From: Synergistaceae bacterium UBA1037
GTDB lineage: Bacteria > Synergistota > Synergistia > Synergistales > Synergistaceae
Direction: 5' to 3'
Assembly (NCBI GenBank): GCA_002316795.1
Contig: DCEE01000041.1
Coordinates: 15,539-27,660 of the forward strand
Length of the DNA stretch: 12,122 nt
Part shown: positions 6,709 to 12,122 of the stretch, one piece after another
Numbering within the stretch: position 1 is the first letter of the stretch
Layout: the number at the start of each line of letters is the position of its first letter
Position numbers and translations under genes: made by a program
Notes under the pieces: generated by a model
Told to the model about the DNA's origin: nothing
Databases searched by the model: none
The model's input: only the letters and a program-made list of their open reading frames with translations

Positions 6709-7776
6709 ATGGAGAAGATAAGGATCGAAAAAACTTCCGCACCAAAACCGAAATGTGACGTCAGCAAGATAGGATTTGGGACTGTATTCTCGGATCACAT
6801 GTTTGTCATGGACTACGAAAAGAAGAAGGGGTGGTACGATCCCAGGATCGTTCCTTTCGGCCCTTTTATGATATCTCCGGCTGCGACAGTGCTCCACTAT
6901 GCGCCTGAGATATTTGAAGGGATGAAGGCCTACCGTACCCCCGAAGGAAAGGTGCAGCTCTTCAGACCCATCGAAAACGTCAAAAGGATGAATATATCGG
7001 CTGAGCGCATGTGTCTGCCACAGATCGACGAAGAGATGATGATGGAGGCACTGAAGGAGATCGTGAGAGTGGATCAGGACTGGGTCCCGAGCGAACCGGA
7101 AACGTCGCTCTACATAAGGCCCTTCATGTTCGGCACGGACGAACAGCTGGGCATCCACACACCGCACCACTGTATCTTCTCGATAATTACGTGCCCGGTC
7201 GGCTCGTACTTCAAGGAAGGGATCAACCCCGTCCGCATTGCGATAGAGAAGGACGACGTAAGGGCCGTAAAGGGAGGAACGGGCTTTGCAAAGTGCGGCG
7301 GCAACTACGCGGCATCGCTGCGCGCCGGAGAGAGGGCTGAGGCTCAGGGATACTCACAGGTCCTCTGGCTTGACGGAGTGGAGAGGAAATATATCGAGGA
7401 AGCCGGCGGGATGAACGTAATGTTCAAGATCGACGGCAAGGTCGTTACTCCGGCTCTTCTTGGCTCCGTCCTTGCAGGTATAACAAGAAAATCCCTGATA
7501 GAGATACTCAAGTCATGGAATATCCCCGTAGAAGAACGCCTGATAAGCCTGGATGAGCTTTTTGACGCGATAAACACCGGCCGTCTTGAGGAGTGCTGGT
7601 GCTGCGGAACGGCTGCGGTAATTTCTCCGATAGGCGAGCTTGCCTATGACAACAAAAAGTTCATTATCAATGATTTCAAGACAGGAGATCTTACAAAGAG
7701 GCTCTTCGATGAACTTACGGGTATCCAGTGGGGCAAGAGGCCGGATCCGTTCGGCTGGACAGTCCCGGTAGTCTAG
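6709..7776 (+). CDS. ilvE: Branched-chain amino acid aminotransferase, 355 aa
   Basis: A fold-type IV PLP enzyme that moves the amino group between glutamate and the 2-keto acids of leucine, isoleucine and valine (last step of synthesis, first of breakdown). The length and the motifs GTVFSDHMFVMDY, HYAPEIFEGMKAY and KGGTGFAKCGGNYAAS mark the longer, eukaryote-like (BCAT-type) branch; K195 in the last motif is the PLP lysine. 'QVLWLDGVERKYIEEAGGMNVMF' holds the cofactor-phosphate-binding region, and 'CGTAAVISPIGEL' follows near the C-terminus. The start ATG at 6709 has a weak ribosome site (AAAGAG, 8 nt upstream). It stands alone, with a promoter upstream and a strong hairpin downstream; no other ilv or leu genes are in the window. 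In an amino-acid-fermenting anaerobe it could serve either direction. Confidence 0.95.
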   Translation: MEKIRIEKTSAPKPKCDVSKIGFGTVFSDHMFVMDYEKKKGWYDPRIVPFGPFMISPAATVLHYAPEIFEGMKAYRTPEGKVQLFRPIENVKRMNISAERMCLPQIDEEMMMEALKEIVRVDQDWVPSEPETSLYIRPFMFGTDEQLGIHTPHHCIFSIITCPVGSYFKEGINPVRIAIEKDDVRAVKGGTGFAKCGGNYAASLRAGERAEAQGYSQVLWLDGVERKYIEEAGGMNVMFKIDGKVVTPALLGSVLAGITRKSLIEILKSWNIPVEERLISLDELFDAINTGRLEECWCCGTAAVISPIGELAYDNKKFIINDFKTGDLTKRLFDELTGIQWGKRPDPFGWTVPVV

Positions 7777-7790
7777 CCTTCAGCTGCAAT

Positions 7791-7827
7791 AAAAAAATCA
7801 GGGGCCGCCAGCTTTTTCGGCGGCCCT
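7791..7827. terminator. Bidirectional terminator shared by ilvE and argH
   Basis: An 8-bp GC stem, GGGCCGCC (7802-7809) with GGCGGCCC (7819-7826), around a 9-nt loop. Seven As at 7791-7797 form a good T-tract for minus-strand (argH) transcripts, while plus-strand transcripts meet only TTATGTGTT. It fills the 60-nt gap between the two converging stops. Confidence 0.88.
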
Positions 7828-7836
7828 TATGTGTTA

Positions 7837-9255
7837 TCAGTATCCCTCGGGGATCCTGTCCCTGAAATCATTTGCCTCCCTGTCGAACATCATAAGCTTG
7901 AGCGAGAGATTCTCTATCTGCCTTCTGACCTGGTCCGGGGAGGTCCCTCCCAAAGTATTTCTCCTCTCCATCGATCTTCTTGGAGAGAGCAGCGGGAGAA
8001 GGTCTTCCCTGACTTCAGGGATGTGGTTCTGCCACTCTTCCAGGGTGAGAGATGTCAGAGGCCTTTTGCTGTCCAGACAGTATCTCACTATCCGGCCGAC
8101 CTTTTCATGGGCGTTCCTGAATGGTACTCCCTGAAGAACAAGGTATTCGGCAACATCCGTTGCAAGGATCAGTCCGTCGCTGAACCCCCTCTTTGCCGCC
8201 TCCTCGTCCACTTCGACCTCACTGATCAGGGACGGGAGCACTGAAAATATTCCGTGCAGACATTCCAGCGTCCTGAGCAGCGAGCGCTTGTCATCCTGAA
8301 GGTCACGGTTGTATGTAAGGGGTATCCCCTTTGTCATGGTAAGGAGGTCCATCAGCGCGCCGTTGAGCTGCCCGGCCTTCCCCCTGAGTATCTCAAGGAC
8401 ATCCGGGTTCTTTTTCTGGGGCATTATGCTGGAGCCTGTGCAGAAGGAGTCAGGAAGCTTCACCCAGCCGAACTCGGAAGAGAAATATATGACCAGGTCT
8501 TCCGAAAGCCTGCTCACATGGCCCCCGAAGACGGCCGCGAAGTACAGTACATCCATAAAATGATCGCGGTGGGCCACGGTGTCCATGCTGTTTCCCGATA
8601 CCGAGGAGAAGCCAAGGTCCCTGCAGGTGAACTCCCTGTCAAGGGGGAGGGTCGATCCCGCCAGCGCCCCGCAGCCGAGCGGGGACTCATCCACCGAATC
8701 ATAGGCGTCGAAAAGTCGTTTTGCATCCCTCATGAAGGCGTGGGCATGCGCCATCCAGAACTGTCCCATTGAGATCGGCTGAGCCTGCTGGAGGTGAGTG
8801 TATCCGGGGACGACCGTTTCAGTCTGTTCCCCGGCTTTTTTCAGAAGTACCGATATGAGCTCTTTGAGACCGTCCCATATGTTGAGAAGTTCCTTGCGCA
8901 GATAGAGCCTGACAGTTGTATTGGACTGATCATTCCGGCTGCGTCCCATGTGAAGCTTGGCGCCTGTTGCACCACAAAGCTCTGTCAGCCTTGATTCTAC
9001 GTTCATATGCACATCTTCAAGAGATACTTTGGGGATGAATTCCCCACTTTTGATCTCATCTGCTATCAGGGAGAGGTTTTTTTCTATGATCGATGCCTCT
9101 TCATAAGAAAGCAGTCCCACGTGGCCGAGCATACGGACATGAGCAATGCTTCCCCTTATGTCCGCAAGGGCCATGATCCAGTCCAGATCGAGTGACTGCG
9201 TAAATTTCTGGACTGCTTCGTCCGTGTCCTGAGAAAATCGGCCTTTCCACATCAT
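7837..9255 (-). CDS. argH: Argininosuccinate lyase, 472 aa
   Basis: Splits argininosuccinate into arginine and fumarate, the last step of arginine synthesis; cytoplasmic homotetramer of the fumarase/aspartase superfamily. The protein opens with WKGRFSQDTDEAVQKFTQSL as usual. It carries the catalytic-histidine motif GYTHLQQAQP (H154) and the superfamily signature GSSIMPQKKNPD (274-285) with the catalytic-loop serines, and it has normal full length. Two ATGs in tandem (9253-9255 and 9250-9252) follow AAGGAC; the first is used here. argG is not adjacent. A separate extended -10 promoter lies in the 110-nt gap upstream, and a strong terminator lies downstream, so argH is probably monocistronic with some read-through from the upstream run. 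Confidence 0.97.
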   Translation of the reverse strand: MMWKGRFSQDTDEAVQKFTQSLDLDWIMALADIRGSIAHVRMLGHVGLLSYEEASIIEKNLSLIADEIKSGEFIPKVSLEDVHMNVESRLTELCGATGAKLHMGRSRNDQSNTTVRLYLRKELLNIWDGLKELISVLLKKAGEQTETVVPGYTHLQQAQPISMGQFWMAHAHAFMRDAKRLFDAYDSVDESPLGCGALAGSTLPLDREFTCRDLGFSSVSGNSMDTVAHRDHFMDVLYFAAVFGGHVSRLSEDLVIYFSSEFGWVKLPDSFCTGSSIMPQKKNPDVLEILRGKAGQLNGALMDLLTMTKGIPLTYNRDLQDDKRSLLRTLECLHGIFSVLPSLISEVEVDEEAAKRGFSDGLILATDVAEYLVLQGVPFRNAHEKVGRIVRYCLDSKRPLTSLTLEEWQNHIPEVREDLLPLLSPRRSMERRNTLGGTSPDQVRRQIENLSLKLMMFDREANDFRDRIPEGY

Positions 9256-9318
9256 CTATCCCGTCCTTTGCTTTCTTTGGCATCTTTGCCAGAATTTGAT
9301 CCGATAAGGGTGGAAACT

Positions 9319-9327
9319 ATTATAACA
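9319..9327 (-). promoter_or_regulatory. Extended -10 promoter of argH
   Basis: TGTTATAAT on the minus strand: a perfect TATAAT (9324-9319) preceded by the TG-n extension (9327-9326), about 64 nt before the ATG. No good -35 is seen, which is normal for extended -10 promoters. No clear ArgR-box palindrome is visible nearby. Confidence 0.55.
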
Positions 9328-9365
9328 GCACTTATTTGGGTGGGGCAGCTCGGATCCTGTTCCGG

Positions 9366-10334
9366 TCACTCTTCCTCCAATTCCTGGAACCGGGCAAGCC
9401 TTGAGTTTGCCTCGCTTTCAGAGTCCCTGAAATCAAGGGCCCTGGTCCATGCTTTCTTTGAGATCTCGAGCATCCCCGCCTCTTCCCAGAGGTCGCCGCA
9501 TCTTATCATATCGTTTCCGGTCGTCCCCCTCATCTCGGCAAGGAAGCCGATGTGTACCTGAAGGGCAGCCATGGATATCACATCAAGCGCGTTATGGTAA
9601 AAGACACCTCTAAGGGGCGAGGCATCCGAGCTTGCAAGGAAGTTGGTATATATCCGCGGTATCTCCCTTCCGGGCACATCTTCGCCGCTTCTGTGAACGC
9701 CGAGGATCCTCTGCTCGACCGTTGAAAGTGAGCAGGAAGGAAGCCTGCCTCTGTAAAAGTGCCTCGCAAGCATGAGCAGGTCCATGTGAGGTCTGCCTTC
9801 CCAGCAGGGAGCGGACTTTGCGAGCCTGTGCCTGATCCTGAGGATGGGTAGGTCGAAGGACCTGCCGTTGAAAGTCACCAGTCCGTAATCATTCTCGGGG
9901 AGCTCCGACTCAAGTGCTCTGAGCCAGTTCCTCTCCCATGCCGGTCCCGCCATAAAGAGCTGGACCACCCGGAAGGATCCCTCTCCGTTGAAGCCGAGCC
10001 CCACCAGAAAGGCGTAGGCACCTCTGGTCCCGGAAAGGCCCGTGGTTTCAAGGTCAAGGTAGACCGACCGCTTCTTTCCTCCCCAGAAGGACAGGAGTTC
10101 GCCTGATGGCGAGGTATCTGTAAGGGCCCTGTGCCCGTACTGCCTTCCGTATGGGATCACGCGTTCCATCCTGTATACTCCCCTGGCCGTCCATTTTCCT
10201 TCGGGAAGTCCCAAAACATCGACCTCATTGGGAAGTCGGGATCCGGAAGGGATCACCGGACCTTCGAAATCGTCGGGAAGAAAGGCGTCCAGCCTTCCGA
10301 AGAGTTCAGTATCGCGCCCCATATTATCCTTCAT
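9366..10334 (-). CDS. YprB-like RNase H-fold exonuclease (DEDD superfamily), 322 aa
   Basis: A ribonuclease H-like (RNase_H_2/YprB) protein of unclear substrate. The DEDD acids are visible: YLDLETTG (D94, E96), VTFNGRSFDLPIL (D161) and YHNALD (D251). The last motif has His at the H-x3-D place where DEDDy enzymes carry Tyr, with Tyr one residue before it. A basic middle part ('RHFYRGRLPSCSLSTVEQ', 'PRIYTNFLASSD') is typical of the family. The C-terminus, 'CGDLWEEAGMLEISKKAWTR' onward, looks like a TPR-type helical hairpin, a possible protein-contact site. Start is uncertain: ATG at 10332-10334 overlaps the upstream gene by 11 nt, while ATG at 10320-10322 has AAGGA 4 nt upstream. Either way translation is coupled to the metallophosphoesterase gene. 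No terminator is seen after it. Confidence 0.82.
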   Translation of the reverse strand: MKDNMGRDTELFGRLDAFLPDDFEGPVIPSGSRLPNEVDVLGLPEGKWTARGVYRMERVIPYGRQYGHRALTDTSPSGELLSFWGGKKRSVYLDLETTGLSGTRGAYAFLVGLGFNGEGSFRVVQLFMAGPAWERNWLRALESELPENDYGLVTFNGRSFDLPILRIRHRLAKSAPCWEGRPHMDLLMLARHFYRGRLPSCSLSTVEQRILGVHRSGEDVPGREIPRIYTNFLASSDASPLRGVFYHNALDVISMAALQVHIGFLAEMRGTTGNDMIRCGDLWEEAGMLEISKKAWTRALDFRDSESEANSRLARFQELEEE

Positions 10335-11472
10335 CTGATCTCACCAGATCTATAACTGCTATCTCAGGCGGTGCAAACAGCCTGACGGGAGGACCGACGA
10401 ATCCCGCACCGTTGCTTACGTAAAGACACCCTCCGCATTTGAGTTTTTTCAGACCTCTGGTATATCCTGCGATCCTGTGCCTGGAAGAGATCAGGGGAAA
10501 AAGCTGTCCTCCGTGGGTATGCCCTGAGAGCTGAAGGTCGAAGTGCCCCTCGGTACCCTTTTCCACAATGGGGCGGTGCCTCAGCAGAAGAAGGAATTTA
10601 TCCCTCTGCTCCCTCTCGTAAGATAGAACAAGGGTCTCAGAGCGTGAGAGGTTCCACTGTCCCTTTACAAGATGATCCCTGTCATCTGCGCCTGCTATTA
10701 TGATCCCGCCCGTTTCGGCAGCCTCGGTCCTCAGGACCTTCATTCCCGCGGATTCCATGAAGAAGACGGCTTCGTCGATATCGTCATAATAGTCATGGTT
10801 GCCTGGAACGGCATACATTCCGAATCTGGGCTTTATACGTTTCAGCATCGATATCTCACGCCTCCGGCCGGCAAGTTTTCCGTCGGCCAGATCTCCGGTC
10901 ACTACTACGATGTCAGGGTCCGCCTCCCTTACCTTCCGCAGTATCTGGGCGAGCAGGGGCAGACCGACGAAGGGGCCAAGGTGGAGGTCAGTCAGCTGTA
11001 CTATCCTGAGCCTTTTACAGCCCTCGGGAAGTTTGGAGGTCGGCACTCTGATCATAGTTTTCTGTACTGTGTTGGCCTGCTTTATGCCCATTCCCGTCAC
11101 AGCCAGTCCCATGACGAAAGCTGCGGAGAGTTCAGACGCCCCCGATAATTTGAATGAGGTGAAGTATTGTATCAGGTCGATAAGCAAAAACGAGAGAAAT
11201 GTTATGAGAACGAAGAACATCCAGACTCCGCCGACCCTGTCGGTCCATTTTCTTCCTTCGTCTGAACTGATCCTCTCAGTCCTTCTCGAAACGTAGAGGA
11301 CGAGCATCATCAGGATGCTCCATATCAGCCACGCCAGACTGATCATTTTTCCGCCCGCAGCCGCAGCGATCCTCGCGTAAATGAAGATGTGCATGAAGAT
11401 CACTGCCGCGCCGGATATCACCCAAAGTATCGGATGTTCCGAAAATCTTTTCTCGTATGCCCTGTCGTTCAT
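10324..11472 (-). CDS. Membrane-anchored metallophosphoesterase (YkuE-like), 382 aa
   Basis: A calcineurin-like phosphoesterase with a membrane N-terminus. About four hydrophobic helices (roughly 14-36, 42-60, 82-102 and 113-130) come first, then the catalytic domain with all metal-binding motifs: LTDLHLG (D162, H164), VTGDLAD, PGNHDYY (N225, H226) and SGHTHGGQ (H318, H320). This order and the 'NGAGFVGPPVRLFAPPEIAVIDL' tail are those of the YkuE/YaeI group; some members act on UDP-2,3-diacylglucosamine or other membrane lipids, so a lipid-related substrate is plausible but not shown. The start codon overlaps the stop of the cardiolipin synthase gene (TAATG), a sign of translational coupling, and fits a shared membrane-lipid role. 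The ribosome site is weak. Confidence 0.9.
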   Translation of the reverse strand: MNDRAYEKRFSEHPILWVISGAAVIFMHIFIYARIAAAAGGKMISLAWLIWSILMMLVLYVSRRTERISSDEGRKWTDRVGGVWMFFVLITFLSFLLIDLIQYFTSFKLSGASELSAAFVMGLAVTGMGIKQANTVQKTMIRVPTSKLPEGCKRLRIVQLTDLHLGPFVGLPLLAQILRKVREADPDIVVVTGDLADGKLAGRRREISMLKRIKPRFGMYAVPGNHDYYDDIDEAVFFMESAGMKVLRTEAAETGGIIIAGADDRDHLVKGQWNLSRSETLVLSYEREQRDKFLLLLRHRPIVEKGTEGHFDLQLSGHTHGGQLFPLISSRHRIAGYTRGLKKLKCGGCLYVSNGAGFVGPPVRLFAPPEIAVIDLVRSDEG

Positions 11473-12122
11473 TATATCTGCGCCGAATACAATCTTCCGA
11501 AGGACTCAAGTATCTTCTGCCATATCGGTCTTTTTTCCCACTCGCTCAGATGCAGTTCCTCAGAATCCTCGATATCGGCAAGGAAGTGTTGTGCAAATTC
11601 CCCGTTGAGCCCCTTGTCATATATGAAGAGCTGGTTTTCGAAGTTGATCTCGAGGCTTCTTACATCCATGTTGCATGTGCCCACCGAGGATATGTCGTCA
11701 TCAGCAAGGAGGGTCTTTGTGTGGATGAATCCTTTTCTGTAGCGGAATACCCTTACTCCGGCCCTCAGCAGCGGCTCAATGTTGCCGCGGCTTCCCCAAA
11801 AGACAAGGAAGTGGTCTTTTATTGCCGGCATCATCACCCTTACGTCCACTCCTGCAAGGGATGCCGTCATCATCGCGTTCATCAGGATCGGACCGGGGAC
11901 AAGATATGGGGTCGTTATCCAGGCCCTTTCCCTAGCCCTTGATATCATGCTGAAATAACCCATCGATATGGAATGCCAGGCGCTGTCTATGCCGCTTGCG
12001 ACTACCTGCAGGGGTAAGACGGGAAGGCGGGAGAGATCCTGTTCGTGCATGTTCCCGCACTCATCGCACGATACGTCCTCGCAAATCTTGTCGGGATCCT
12101 CTCCCGATCTCATGCACCAGTC
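11472..12122 (-). CDS. cls: Cardiolipin synthase, C-terminal part (runs off the window)
   Basis: The second half of a phospholipase D-family cardiolipin synthase, which joins two phosphatidylglycerol molecules at the membrane. The frame is open to the right edge (codons D-W-C before the first Met at 12111-12113), so the N-terminal membrane helices and first HKD motif lie outside. The second HKD is complete: HTKTLLAD with H codon at 11721-11723, followed by GTCNMDVRSLEINFE, which is the usual GTxNMDxRSF-like block with Cys at x. 'WITTPYLVPGPILMNAMMTA' and 'VRVMMPAIKDHFLV' are typical ClsA text. Odd: between the DW of the first half and 'LPLQVVASGID' there is a Cys-rich stretch (C-x10-C-x4-C-x2-C, then His), not normal for ClsA. 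The gene heads a tight run with the metallophosphoesterase and YprB-like genes. Confidence 0.9.
   Translation of the reverse strand, partial: DWCMRSGEDPDKICEDVSCDECGNMHEQDLSRLPVLPLQVVASGIDSAWHSISMGYFSMISRARERAWITTPYLVPGPILMNAMMTASLAGVDVRVMMPAIKDHFLVFWGSRGNIEPLLRAGVRVFRYRKGFIHTKTLLADDDISSVGTCNMDVRSLEINFENQLFIYDKGLNGEFAQHFLADIEDSEELHLSEWEKRPIWQKILESFGRLYSAQI

Noticed and set aside
6640..7170. Minus-strand ORF of 176 aa across the start of ilvE
   Set aside because: It lies antisense to a clear aminotransferase, has a Cys/His/Arg-rich shadow composition and no family motif.
8254..8772. Plus-strand ORF of 172 aa inside argH
   Set aside because: Antisense shadow of a well-conserved enzyme frame.
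9328..9365. Small stem (CGGA/TCCG) after the YprB-like gene as terminator
   Set aside because: Only 4 bp and no T-tract; it would not end transcription.
10672..11148. Plus-strand ORFs of 158 and 165 aa (10672-11148 and 10799-11296) opposite the metallophosphoesterase gene
   Set aside because: They are shadows of a gene whose metal-binding motifs are all intact; no RBS or recognisable domain.
1..12122. CRISPR arrays, tRNA/rRNA genes, insertion sequences, phage genes
   Set aside because: No regularly spaced repeats, tRNA-like cloverleaf, transposase motif or terminal inverted repeats were seen by eye on either strand.

Overview
The window is a dense stretch of bacterial chromosome with about ten protein genes, most of them on the minus strand. 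No RNA genes, insertion sequences, CRISPR arrays or phage genes were recognised. Codon choice (many AGG/AGA arginines), medium GC, and a GGGtGRT/NifU-like pair beside an SBP-EAL signalling protein suggest a strictly anaerobic bacterium. My best guess is the phylum Synergistota, but this is inference from gene content and style, not from a marker gene.

Layout. Positions 1-1875 (+) hold the C-terminal part of a membrane c-di-GMP signalling protein: a periplasmic solute-binding-like domain, one membrane helix, a degenerate GGDEF domain and an intact EAL domain. Positions 1876-2353 are an AT-rich island with one small basic coiled-coil ORF (minus) between two hairpins. Positions 2354-3295 (-) encode an orphan NMT1/SsuA-like ABC substrate-binding protein, whose RBS lies directly behind a strong hairpin/T-tract. 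Positions 3372-5082 (-) carry a two-gene unit: a NifU-like Fe-S scaffold protein followed by a GGGtGRT-family protein of unknown function. Positions 5144-6532 (-) encode a phosphomannomutase/phosphoglucomutase. A divergent promoter region separates it from ilvE (6709-7776, +). ilvE and argH (7837-9255, -) converge on a shared bidirectional terminator. Upstream of argH, with its own likely promoter, lies a tightly packed minus-strand run: the end of a cardiolipin synthase gene (runs off the window), a membrane-anchored metallophosphoesterase gene, and a YprB-like RNase H-fold exonuclease gene.

How the genes relate. Housekeeping metabolism is spread over separate transcription units: branched-chain amino acid transamination, the last step of arginine synthesis, sugar-phosphate interconversion and cardiolipin synthesis. 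The least understood parts are the GGGtGRT/NifU-like pair, the orphan binding protein behind its hairpin, the small ORF in the AT-rich island, and a Cys-rich insertion in the cardiolipin synthase. Nothing here is certain to be a new system. The GGGtGRT/NifU-like pair is the best candidate for undescribed biochemistry.
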